Positions 8,027-16,853 of a stretch of DNA of 44,968 nucleotides are shown piece by piece. Under the pieces are notes generated by a model. The model did no database searches and was not told the origin of the DNA. It saw only the letters and a program-made list of their open reading frames with translations. The position numbers and the translations under genes are program-made. The DNA comes from Microcaldota archaeon (GTDB lineage: Archaea > Micrarchaeota > Micrarchaeia > Micrarchaeales > CABMGC01): NCBI GenBank assembly GCA_021789155.1, contig JAJYJW010000005.1, forward strand, positions 1-44,968, given 5' to 3'. Position 1 is the stretch's first letter. Each line of letters opens with the position of its first letter.

Positions 8027-10327
8027 GGCAGTTATTACAGTAGAACCTGCATCTCCCTTGTTTCTACTGAACATGTATGTTTTCGAACTGCTTCCGTGCT
8101 TCAGCGCTTCGTCATGCGTTATTATGAAAATCTGATCCACTATTTGGGGCAAAACCTCGTTTACCACTTTTATGAAACTGCCGAGCCCATTCTCATCGAT
8201 GTTGTGCGTTGGCTCATCCAGTATCATCCATTTCAGGTTCGGAACCAGCACCAATGCGAACGCCATGCGCATGGCAAGGCATGCGAGGCTTCTCTCCCCT
8301 CCGCTTGCTATCGCATCAACCTCTTCCCATTTGCTTCCCTTCGCGTCTGATGTTTTGACCATGAGCACGTAATCTGAAGCGCTTGGCTCCAGCATTATCG
8401 AGGAATAGTCTTTGTAAGGGTATATTTCAGGCCATATCCTCTGCATGAAATCGTTTATCGAGCTTATCAGTCTTTTCCTGAGTTCTTCTTGAGTCGAATG
8501 AAGCACGTTCCTGAATTTCGCAAGTTCCTCTACCACTTTCTTCCTTGAGCTTATGTCTGCGGATATGCGCTCTATCCGTTCAAGAGTGCTTTTCTTCTCT
8601 GCGAGTATTGCTTCCTTGTCTTTGATGTAGGTCGCGTGCGCTGATACTTCTACCTTGAGCTTTTCGGTTCCGGCTTTCTGCTCAGCAAACTTCGAATTCG
8701 CAGAATCTACATCCTTTTGCGTTGTGGCAATCTGCTTGAGTTCCGCATGTGCTGCTTCCAATTCCTTCGAAATGCGCTCGAATTCTCCCTTGTGCCTATG
8801 CAGCATAAGCGCCTTGTCCTTGTTCGCGTTGATTTTGCTTTGCTTTTCCATCAGTTGTTTGAGATTTTCCTCCTTTTCAGCCAAAATCTTGGAATGCGAA
8901 ACGTTTTCTGCTGCAGCCTTTTCGCGCTCCTTCGCATTGGTTTCTATTTTTCCATCTATTCCTTCGTATTTCTTCAGCATTTCAGTAGTGGATTTGATTA
9001 GGTAAACCTGTTCGTTTTCCTTGTTAAGCTCTTCCTTTTTGATTTTGAGATTTGCATTTGCCTCTATCCCCTTCTTTTCGTAGCCTTCTATGCTCGATTT
9101 CTTCTCGCTTATCATTTTGGTTCGCAGTTCTTCGCTGAGTTCACGTTCGCACACAGGGCATTTTCCCAGATGCGTTTCGAGTTCCTTCAGCATCTTGCGC
9201 TGTTCTGCGGCATTCGCGTCGTACGTGGCCATGCTCTTTGTCAGTTCGTCAATGGTCTGCTTGCACTTTTCCAGAGCTGCGTTCGCCTTTTCAATGCTCT
9301 TGCCCTCTATTTTACCTGTTAGCGAAGCACGTTCGTCTTTTTGCTTTGCCAATTGCCTGGATAGTTCTTCAAGCCTTGCGATGTTGGTTTGAGACAGCGT
9401 TGCTGCTTTCTTCGCATCCTTCAACGCAACGTCGGAGTCGGCAACGAGTTTCGCTACCTTTTCCAATTCCTCTTTTAGTTCTGCATATGCTGGCAGAGCC
9501 TCCTTGGATAACGCCTCTGCTTCTTTCTTGTGCAGTTGTGCCTTGCTTTCCATCTCCGCGATTCTTTTCTCGCTCTCTATTCTTTTAGCTAGCTCCTTCT
9601 TAGCAATTGCAAGTTCGTCGGTGTACGCTCCCAAGAGCTTTTCCGCGCTCTCCAATGCGGAATTGAGTCCTTCGCGTTTTTTGAGCAGTAGATCAAGCTC
9701 TCCAGTAGTTGTCTCAATATCTTTCTTTACCTTTTCCAGATCGAGCTCTTTCATCTCGCTTTCCTTGTCGGATATGCTTTCCTTCAACCTGTTAGCTAAG
9801 GATGTGGAGTTTTCCTGCGCAGTTGCGAACTTGTTCAACCCCAGAAGTTCGTCTATCTGCGATTTTCTCTCGGAAGAACGTAATTCGAGGAAATAATCTA
9901 GCCTGTTCTGCTCAGAATAGACTGCCCTGGCAAAAAGATCGTAGTCTATCTTGAGTATTTTCTCTATCTCTTCAGTGACCCTCTGCGGTTGGCTCTGAAG
10001 ATATTCCCCGTTCCTCTTTAGCGTAGCCTTCGCGGCTTCTTTCAGAGATACGTTGCGTTCTACCTCATAAGAACTTCCGTCGAAATCGAATTCCAATCGT
10101 ACGCTTCCGCTGTTTTGCTGCTCCGGTCTGCTGGTTATCACGTCGTTTATCTTGGTACGCTTGTGTGCCATTGCGGGAAACGTGCCGAATAAAGCGTATG
10201 AAATAGCGTCCATTATAGAGCTCTTCCCAGCACCCATTATGCCTATCATTACGTTTGTGCCCTTGGAGAATTCGAGCAGCGTATGCTTGTGGGTCTTCCA
10301 GTTGGTAAGCTCTATTGCCTTTATCAT
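8018..10327 (-). CDS. rad50: DNA double-strand break repair ATPase Rad50
   Basis: Walker A GIMGAGKSS, long coiled coil, zinc hook CPVC, C-terminal ASGGERSLACLAMRMAFALVL and LDEPTHNID. Confidence 0.93.
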   Translation of the reverse strand: MIKAIELTNWKTHKHTLLEFSKGTNVMIGIMGAGKSSIMDAISYALFGTFPAMAHKRTKINDVITSRPEQQNSGSVRLEFDFDGSSYEVERNVSLKEAAKATLKRNGEYLQSQPQRVTEEIEKILKIDYDLFARAVYSEQNRLDYFLELRSSERKSQIDELLGLNKFATAQENSTSLANRLKESISDKESEMKELDLEKVKKDIETTTGELDLLLKKREGLNSALESAEKLLGAYTDELAIAKKELAKRIESEKRIAEMESKAQLHKKEAEALSKEALPAYAELKEELEKVAKLVADSDVALKDAKKAATLSQTNIARLEELSRQLAKQKDERASLTGKIEGKSIEKANAALEKCKQTIDELTKSMATYDANAAEQRKMLKELETHLGKCPVCERELSEELRTKMISEKKSSIEGYEKKGIEANANLKIKKEELNKENEQVYLIKSTTEMLKKYEGIDGKIETNAKEREKAAAENVSHSKILAEKEENLKQLMEKQSKINANKDKALMLHRHKGEFERISKELEAAHAELKQIATTQKDVDSANSKFAEQKAGTEKLKVEVSAHATYIKDKEAILAEKKSTLERIERISADISSRKKVVEELAKFRNVLHSTQEELRKRLISSINDFMQRIWPEIYPYKDYSSIMLEPSASDYVLMVKTSDAKGSKWEEVDAIASGGERSLACLAMRMAFALVLVPNLKWMILDEPTHNIDENGLGSFIKVVNEVLPQIVDQIFIITHDEALKHGSSSKTYMFSRNKGDAGSTVITADE

Positions 10328-10391
10328 TTTACCAAAGAATATTTCGCTGGCAAACTATAAAAGCGAACAAGATGGTTAATTTGGCTTTGGG

Positions 10392-11180
10392 TTACATGTG
10401 ACCTGATTCAAACAAAGCGCGCATTATCCTATAAGCGAATTCATCGCTGATTTCAGGGAACTGCTCCAAAATCTGCATTTCAGTTACCGCCCCTTTTTCT
10501 TTTGCAAACTTCAATATTTCTATTGCGGAATTGCTTTCGTTTATGTCTCTTACTTTGGCGTACTTGCAAAACAGTCTTTTTTCAGATGTGGTTACCTCCG
10601 CATCACTCTCGCTTCTAAGCAACTCATTTAGTGCGTTTAACTGATCAGTTTCTATGTTCCTCCTTTGATTTTTATCCTCTGCAAGCTTTTCCACCATCCT
10701 TCTGTTGGCATCGTTCAGCTTGTCCAGTTCCTTTTCGACCAATTTCTGCGCTTCTTCTGGTGCGAGCGTCTTGAAGTTCTTGAGTAATTCTGCGTTTTCT
10801 CTAGCAAACTGCCTCAATGCATTTAGTACGATATTCCCCTTGTCTGTCAAATGCAACTTTCCATACGGCGATACCAGCTTGTCATTGACGCAAAAGTTCA
10901 ACGCTCCTTCAGCATCAAACTGCCTGAACACATCATCGTTGGTTTTTGCAATTGCCCGTGCATAATTAAGTATGCCTTCTTTGCTGCTCCTGTAAGATGG
11001 TCGCGTGTCAACCGCAATCATCACCACCAGCTCGTTCGCATCAGGGTATGCATAGGGATGTGTTACAACCCCCCTGGTGAAGACAATCGAGAGATAATCG
11101 TCATGCGCTAGCAGACTGTCGTTGAACCAGTTTATCAAGACTTGGTTGACATCTACTTCTGCCTTCTTCTGACCGTTCAT
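10392..11180 (-). CDS. Hypothetical protein upstream of rad50 (C-terminal winged-helix-like region possible)
   Basis: 262-aa ORF without overlapping alternative; no family recognised. Confidence 0.6.
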   Translation of the reverse strand: MNGQKKAEVDVNQVLINWFNDSLLAHDDYLSIVFTRGVVTHPYAYPDANELVVMIAVDTRPSYRSSKEGILNYARAIAKTNDDVFRQFDAEGALNFCVNDKLVSPYGKLHLTDKGNIVLNALRQFARENAELLKNFKTLAPEEAQKLVEKELDKLNDANRRMVEKLAEDKNQRRNIETDQLNALNELLRSESDAEVTTSEKRLFCKYAKVRDINESNSAIEILKFAKEKGAVTEMQILEQFPEISDEFAYRIMRALFESGHM

Positions 11181-11257
11181 GCTATCTCTTAAATTGGGTA
11201 TGCTTATTAAACGTTTTTCCGTCTTCGTTTATGAGAAAAAGAATGGAGAAAAAGAGG

Positions 11258-11503
11258 TTAGAGAAGACTCTCTTCCTCTACTTCAACTTGCGTTACGCCG
11301 TTTACCTTCTTCAGAGCTTCTTCTATGCTTGAGCTTCCGTCTTCGGCTTCGTACATGAAAAGAACTTTTATTACCTTTATGCCGAATGCCAGGTCTTCCA
11401 ATTGCATTCCCTTCGGATTCATTACCTTCTTTATTTCATCGCTGACCTTCTGCTCGTTGCCGGCTTCGGTATAAACCTTGAAAAGTATTGTTGCCTTTCC
11501 CAT
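11258..11503 (-). CDS. Translation elongation factor aEF-1 beta
   Basis: MGKATILFKVYTEAGNEQKVSDEIKKVMNPKGMQLEDLAFGIKVIKVLFMYEAEDGSSSIEEALKKVNGVTQVEVEEESLL; internal ATG of the longer ORF. Confidence 0.87.
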   Translation of the reverse strand: MGKATILFKVYTEAGNEQKVSDEIKKVMNPKGMQLEDLAFGIKVIKVLFMYEAEDGSSSIEEALKKVNGVTQVEVEEESLL

Positions 11504-11688
11504 TAAGGTCCCTCGAACTTGCAACTCTTGCACGTGTATTTTGCATACACCTCTCTGCAGTGCAGGCATCTTACCATGTCGGTTTCGCCGCACTTAGGGC
11601 ATTTGAATTCTACGTATCTGTCGCTTAGCTTGCCGCATGAGCAGCAAACCTTTCCTGATGCTATTGGCATATAAACACTATCTATCAA
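11503..11688 (-). CDS. Small zinc-ribbon (putative RNA-binding) protein
   Basis: CSCG, CPKCG, CLHC, CKSC zinc-knuckle pairs; next to aEF-1beta, as commonly seen in archaea. Confidence 0.82.
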   Translation of the reverse strand: MIDSVYMPIASGKVCCSCGKLSDRYVEFKCPKCGETDMVRCLHCREVYAKYTCKSCKFEGP

Positions 11689-11747
11689 AGAGATATAGAG
11701 TTAATATACAAGAACATATAAAAAACAGTGGGAAAACGTATTTTTGT

Positions 11748-11822
11748 GGGCATGTGGCGTAACTTGGATAGCGCAACGGCTTGCGGAGCCGTAGGTTGCG
11801 GGTTCAAATCCCGCCATGCCCG
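11748..11822 (+). tRNA. tRNA-Arg (anticodon GCG)
   Basis: GGGCATG...CATGCCC acceptor, ACGGC-TTGCGGA-GCCGT anticodon arm, GCGGG-TTCAAAT-CCCGC T arm; AT-rich TATA-like acatataaaaaa upstream. Confidence 0.95.
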
Positions 11823-11902
11823 AATCCTCTTTTCAAGGTACGAAACGATGAATCAGATATGATTATAAATGCAGATAATCTAAGCTTGTCCTAAGTGTTG
11901 CG

Positions 11903-13072
11903 ATGAATGCGCTCAGCAATGGCGATGACGAAACTGTTCATGTGAAAACCGAACAGAATTTCGGTTCGAGGGCGGAAATACAGAAGCTGCTCATGGATAA
12001 CGTCAGAAATCCTATGCGTGAGAAGGAAATAATCAGCCAGCTAGAGAAAAGCATTGTCGCAGATGACTTCAATGGTGCAGCGAACCTTCTGGAGAATTCT
12101 GGCTTGCATAAGAAAGGTGCGTCTGGCAAGTTGGAGATGTTCGTCATCAAGAGCCTAGTTGAGAGCATAAATTACAAGAAGCAAGACAGCAGGGATACTG
12201 CCTCTCGCTTGAAGAGAGAATATGGGTTGGGCTACTTTGATCTAAAGAATATAGTCGCTAAGAGCATGGAGAAAAACCTCAGCAAGAATACATATGACGG
12301 GTTGGCTAATGCCGCATTGCTGGCAGAGATATTCCACGTTCCAAATTCCGATCTTGTAAAGTACAGGGACATGGCACTTAAATGTGCAACCGATACGTTC
12401 GCAAATGCATACGTCAACCCTAAGAGCACTACTGCCGAGTTGCGCGCATTTGGAATAAACTCCGAAGACGCAAAGCTATCGTTTCTGGCATCGATGGGAA
12501 AGTTGATGGAAAACGGACATTTTTGGTATATTGATTTGGCTGAAAAGTTTTTCCACTTGACGTATGGCGATATAAAACACCTGAAAGGCATTGCGATTGA
12601 TTCAATCGGGGCTTTTCTCAAGGCAAAGAACAGGGCGTATTTCATCGATGAAGTTGCGAACATGGCGAAGCTCTTTAAGATAGGCGCCGGAGAACTAAGC
12701 GCATTCAAACCATCTGCGATAAAAAGCGTGGGCAGGGCACTGCACTCAGGAGAAGACCTGGAAAAACTGAACCACATAATGCGATTGTTCGATATAACAA
12801 ATTCAGATATTAAGGGAGAAGTGGGTATTGTCATCAAATCACTTATAGCACAGGGCAGCGATCTGAAAATGGAGGTTGCACGCTTCCTCGTCGAACGATT
12901 CAATTTCTCAGATTCGGATTTTGATATGATGGTGAAGGAAGTAGCAATGGAATACGTGATGCACCTCAGGCTGAAAGACGCGGAAAGAATAATATGGAAT
13001 GCCGGGATGAAAGTTGAGGATGTCAAAGCGCTAATATCCGAGGCAAACGTCAAGGCGCGAGGTCCCCAATAA
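11903..13072 (+). CDS. Hypothetical alpha-helical repeat protein (paralog A of tandem pair)
   Basis: 389-aa ORF; shares NVRNPMREKEII, SMEKNLSKNTYDGLANAALL and LRLKDAERIIWNAGM with the next ORF. Confidence 0.7.
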   Translation: MNALSNGDDETVHVKTEQNFGSRAEIQKLLMDNVRNPMREKEIISQLEKSIVADDFNGAANLLENSGLHKKGASGKLEMFVIKSLVESINYKKQDSRDTASRLKREYGLGYFDLKNIVAKSMEKNLSKNTYDGLANAALLAEIFHVPNSDLVKYRDMALKCATDTFANAYVNPKSTTAELRAFGINSEDAKLSFLASMGKLMENGHFWYIDLAEKFFHLTYGDIKHLKGIAIDSIGAFLKAKNRAYFIDEVANMAKLFKIGAGELSAFKPSAIKSVGRALHSGEDLEKLNHIMRLFDITNSDIKGEVGIVIKSLIAQGSDLKMEVARFLVERFNFSDSDFDMMVKEVAMEYVMHLRLKDAERIIWNAGMKVEDVKALISEANVKARGPQ

Positions 13073-13093
13073 TAGAAAATTAGGGATGGTTTT

Positions 13094-14344
13094 ATGGTAG
13101 AGACAACAAAGAAAACTGATGTGTTCACATCTGAGAATGAAGTGTGCGAATTTCTAGTTAAAAACGTGTCGAATCCGATCCGTACGCAGGAGATAGTTGC
13201 GGAACTGAAGCGCGTTTATTCGCTCCAGAGCGACAGGAGCATACATGCCATCAGAGAAGACATGGACAATGCGGGTATAGATGGAAAGAGCATAGCCCAA
13301 GAAATAAAGCCTTCAATCATTGAATTTCTCGCGAGGGTGGACTTTTCAGTCAATTCGATGGATCTTGCGCATAGCGTAAATCATCTGTTCGGGTTAACAT
13401 ATGAAAATATGAAAAGCGAATTCGCAAATTCCATAACAAAAAACTTGAAAGAGAATACGTTTCAAGGATTGTTTAACGCAGCGATTTTGTTGTCGTCATT
13501 CGTGCCGGGAGGGAAGACGGAGGAATTCAAGGATTTGGCTCGTGAGACAGCAAGGGACCTATTCGCATACGATTTGCCCAGGTTAGCAAGCCAAAACCCT
13601 AAGTTCCATGAGTCTCTGCTTTTTCACATAAATTGCGTGTCTGGCTGGTTGGAGCAGTTCGGCGTTTCAGAGGGAGAGGTCAAGCAGGATTACCTGTCTC
13701 AAATCCCGAACATAATGCACCGTTTCGGGAACGAAGGAATCAAGTTCATAGAAAGGACGGTCGAAGGCACGGGCAGATCCGGGGTGCTTGGTCTTAAGAG
13801 AGAGGATATGCTTGTTTTCAAGCAGAATGCGATAGAGCAAATGACAGTGTTTTTGGATCTAAGGAAAACCACATCCTCTTTTGATGATTTAGTCAGGACC
13901 ATCGAGTTCTTCGGAATTTCGCAAAATGATACTGGGCAATTCAAGCAGAAAGCAGTAAAGAAGATTGGCGGCATAATGTTCAACAGCAATTCGAGGGAGT
14001 GGTTGCTTGCCCATGGAGGTTCGCCAAGCAATTTAGCGAGAGTGATGGCAGCATTCGGCATTTCTACAGACGACATGAAGCAGGAAATCATAAAAGTGGT
14101 CTGGAAGAGAATAAAAGAAGCAAGCGCTTATAGCGTAGAAACCGCAATGCTGCTCATAAACGGATTCGGATTTCGCAAAGAGGATTTCCAGGAGAGCATA
14201 AACAAAGCCGTAAGACATCTCATGAACGGGCTCAGATTCAAAGAAGCATCAGAGATAATAATGCTCGTCGGCATGGACAAGAGAACTGTGGAAATGCTCG
14301 CAAGCCAGGCAAGCCTGGAATTCAGCAAACGCGGGTCAGATTAA
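13094..14344 (+). CDS. Hypothetical alpha-helical repeat protein (paralog B of tandem pair)
   Basis: 416-aa ORF; NVSNPIRTQEIV, SITKNLKENTFQGLFNAAILL and LRFKEASEIIMLVGM align with paralog A. Confidence 0.7.
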   Translation: MVETTKKTDVFTSENEVCEFLVKNVSNPIRTQEIVAELKRVYSLQSDRSIHAIREDMDNAGIDGKSIAQEIKPSIIEFLARVDFSVNSMDLAHSVNHLFGLTYENMKSEFANSITKNLKENTFQGLFNAAILLSSFVPGGKTEEFKDLARETARDLFAYDLPRLASQNPKFHESLLFHINCVSGWLEQFGVSEGEVKQDYLSQIPNIMHRFGNEGIKFIERTVEGTGRSGVLGLKREDMLVFKQNAIEQMTVFLDLRKTTSSFDDLVRTIEFFGISQNDTGQFKQKAVKKIGGIMFNSNSREWLLAHGGSPSNLARVMAAFGISTDDMKQEIIKVVWKRIKEASAYSVETAMLLINGFGFRKEDFQESINKAVRHLMNGLRFKEASEIIMLVGMDKRTVEMLASQASLEFSKRGSD

Positions 14345-14369
14345 TAAAACTTCAATGCATATTCAGTCC

Positions 14370-14738
14370 ATGGCGAGGAAAACGGACGATATCGATAGCA
14401 TAATCGAATCGGTAAACAGATGGGAGGCTCGCAGAAGCAGGAATAGCGGAGTAATATCGCGGCAATCGCAGGAATCTCAGCAGCAGGGCAAAATTCTGGT
14501 TGGCAAAGTAGACAAGTTCTTCTCGAAACTCAATGTGGCTGCAGTGAAACTTGCGCTTCCGATAAGCGTTGGCGACGTGATCGAGATAGGAACAGAAGAG
14601 GAAGCGATAAGGCAGAGAATAACGAGCATGCAGATAAACAGAGTGGAAGTAAACGAAGCAAAGGAAGGAGACGATGTGGGCATAGCACTCAAGTACAACG
14701 TCGCAGAAGGGAGCGACGTATACAAAATCGTGCGATGA
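14370..14738 (+). CDS. Translation elongation factor-like beta-barrel protein
   Basis: VGKVDKFFSKLNVAAVKLALPISVGDVIEIG...ITSMQINRVEVNEAKEGDDVGIALKYNVAEGSDVYKIV resembles EF-Tu/IF2 domain-2-like archaeal proteins; alternative ATG at 14355. Confidence 0.7.
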   Translation: MARKTDDIDSIIESVNRWEARRSRNSGVISRQSQESQQQGKILVGKVDKFFSKLNVAAVKLALPISVGDVIEIGTEEEAIRQRITSMQINRVEVNEAKEGDDVGIALKYNVAEGSDVYKIVR

Positions 14739-14766
14739 TTTGCATACGTGCCAGATTCCGTTCCGA

Positions 14767-15999
14767 TCATGAAACAGGGGCTTGCTGTTCACCTTCGACC
14801 TTGGGGTAGTGCGTTTTTCCGAAATACAAGCTCATTATGATGTTCAATTTTCCTGAAAGCACTACCCAATACGCGATTCCGAATGCCTTCTTCATTACGT
14901 ATTTCAATATCGAAGGCGTCTGCTTCTGCGTTTGCGAGGTATACGTGGCAGATACGAATAATCCGTGCCTGTTTCCCACTTCCATAGGGCAGTTTATCCT
15001 TCCGTTGTACGCAACCAGCTTTCCGGTGTTCCTGAGCAATGCGATAATGTTCTCAGACACCACTTCAGATTCCAGATGTGCAACTACTCCTGATTTCGAC
15101 ACGGGAATATCGGTGGCATCGCCCATTGCGAATGCGTTCTCGAATCCCTTAATCTGCAGAGTGTCCCTTTCTGTGGGCACCCATCCGTACTTGCCGCCAA
15201 TGCCAGAGTCTATGACTGCTTTTGCCCCTCTGTGCGGAGGTATCGCTATCAGCAGGTCATATGATACATCATCGCCTTCCATGGAGTAAACTTTCTTTGC
15301 CTGCGGGTCCACTCTGCTCACGTTGAAAAACGTCATTATCTCTATGCCTTTTTTCTTCAATCGCGGTTCCACCACTTCGGATATTGGTTCCGCGGAATAT
15401 GGCCTCGCATATGGCGTTGTCAGTATTATCTTAACGTCATTCCTGAGATTTTTCCTTCTTAGGAATTCGTCAAGGAGGAACGAAGCCTCTATAGGGGAAG
15501 GAGGGCATTTGTGGGGAACTCCAGCTATAGATATAACCACCGTGCCGCTCTTTAACTCGTTTATCGCAGTCCATATCTTGTGTGCGTTGAACGGTCCGGT
15601 GTGGAAATTGAGAGAGCTTTCCTCCAAACCTTCAAGCAGCGACGGATCGGCCACGGATCCTGTCGCTATGACCAAATAGTCGTAATTTACCTCTTTGCCG
15701 CTAACTGTCGTTACCTTATTGCTTTCCAATGATATTTTCGAAGCGGCATCCACTACGTATTCCACTCTGGCATTCAAAAGTGAAATTTCGCTTTTCACGA
15801 AATCCCCTGGATTCGCACCTTTGAACGCAACATCCAGATTCGCGGGTTGAAACGTATGGTAAATGTTCTCTGCGAGCACTTCAACGGAAATTTCGCCATT
15901 CAATATTTCCTTGTGGAGTTTTGAAGCTAGGTCGTTTGCGAGCATAGTAGCAGAAGTGCCCGCTCCGAGTATGAGTATTTTTTTCTGCATGCGTTTCAT
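14767..15999 (-). CDS. FAD/NAD(P)-dependent oxidoreductase, sulfide:quinone oxidoreductase-like
   Basis: ILILGAGTSATMLANDLA, YDYLVIATGS, PHKCPPSPIEASFLLDEFL, AFAMGDATDIP; start ATG overlaps the upstream TGA (ATGA). Confidence 0.82.
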   Translation of the reverse strand: MKRMQKKILILGAGTSATMLANDLASKLHKEILNGEISVEVLAENIYHTFQPANLDVAFKGANPGDFVKSEISLLNARVEYVVDAASKISLESNKVTTVSGKEVNYDYLVIATGSVADPSLLEGLEESSLNFHTGPFNAHKIWTAINELKSGTVVISIAGVPHKCPPSPIEASFLLDEFLRRKNLRNDVKIILTTPYARPYSAEPISEVVEPRLKKKGIEIMTFFNVSRVDPQAKKVYSMEGDDVSYDLLIAIPPHRGAKAVIDSGIGGKYGWVPTERDTLQIKGFENAFAMGDATDIPVSKSGVVAHLESEVVSENIIALLRNTGKLVAYNGRINCPMEVGNRHGLFVSATYTSQTQKQTPSILKYVMKKAFGIAYWVVLSGKLNIIMSLYFGKTHYPKVEGEQQAPVS

Positions 16000-16235
16000 C
16001 TTGGCGCGGTGTTGATCCTTACTATTATCCTGGTGTAACCCTGTTCCTCCTTTGCTTCTACTAATTCGTTGCCGCTTTTCTTGCACCACGCTTCGATGTC
16101 GCTTTTTGCGGCGGGATCTGTAGCCAGCAGGTCTATCACGTCGCCAACTTTCGATTCTTTGTATGCTGCGTAAAGGTCAGTAAGCGGTCCGGGGCAGAAG
16201 CTCCCCCTGGAATCTATTACTTTGTGCTCGTCCAT
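15996..16235 (-). CDS. TusA-family sulfur carrier protein
   Basis: MDEHKVIDSRGSFCPGPLTDLYAAYKESKVGDVIDLLATDPAAKSDIEAWCKKSGNELVEAKEE; CPGP motif; internal start of the longer ORF. Confidence 0.85.
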   Translation of the reverse strand: MDEHKVIDSRGSFCPGPLTDLYAAYKESKVGDVIDLLATDPAAKSDIEAWCKKSGNELVEAKEEQGYTRIIVRINTAPR

Positions 16236-16243
16236 GCTATCAT

Positions 16244-16717
16244 CTATATGAATATTATCTGTCCGCCTTCGCTCATGCTTATGAAAGTAGCGGCGCCAAC
16301 CATTCCGTCTATCTCGGGCAGAAGGTCCTCTTTTTTCACGTCCATGACTGCCATCGTTGTTGAGCAAGCATTGAGTTTTACTCCTGCCTTCTTCGCGTTC
16401 TTTATCATAGTGTAAACATCAGGAATTTTCGTCTTCTTAATCTTGCTGCTCATCATGGCAGTCATGAGGTGCGTCATTCCCGGAAGCATGCCTATTATGT
16501 TCGGCATCGGCATGGTGGGATTTGCCACCGGCGATATCTTCAGTTTGTTCACGCTTTTCTTGCTTGCTGCGAACATGCCCCAGAAAGTGAAGAACACGTT
16601 TACCTCGTAGCCCATAACCGCAGCAGTATTTGCGAGTATGAACGCAGGGTATACCATATCGAGCGTTCCCTTCGAGAGTATTATCGACAGTTTTTGCGTG
16701 GCCACGTTGTCTGCCAT
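16244..16717 (-). CDS. DsrE/F-like (DsrE2-type) family protein
   Basis: KLSIILSKGTLDMVYPAFILANTAAVMGYEVNVFFTFWGM... VKLNACSTTMAVMDVKKEDLLPEIDGMVGAATFI. Confidence 0.8.
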   Translation of the reverse strand: MADNVATQKLSIILSKGTLDMVYPAFILANTAAVMGYEVNVFFTFWGMFAASKKSVNKLKISPVANPTMPMPNIIGMLPGMTHLMTAMMSSKIKKTKIPDVYTMIKNAKKAGVKLNACSTTMAVMDVKKEDLLPEIDGMVGAATFISMSEGGQIIFI

Positions 16718-16853
16718 TTTTTCACCGTTTTATACTATGCATGCTGTTAATTTAAGTGTTTCTGACGGTGAAAAAGCCGTATTAACCTTTTGTTTTGCGC
16801 AATCATCTGATGCGATGTATTTTAAGGAGTTCAAACTAAGTAATTCCGATTGT

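Noticed and set aside
16236-16367. Upstream extension of the TusA ORF (MLNNDGSHGREKRG...)
   Set aside because: Overlaps the DsrE-like CDS in another frame; TusA begins at MDEHKVIDSRG.
16638-16853. N-terminal extension of the nucleoside hydrolase ORF
   Set aside because: It overlaps the divergent DsrE-like gene start and its promoter region; homology-like sequence begins at MAKPVIF.
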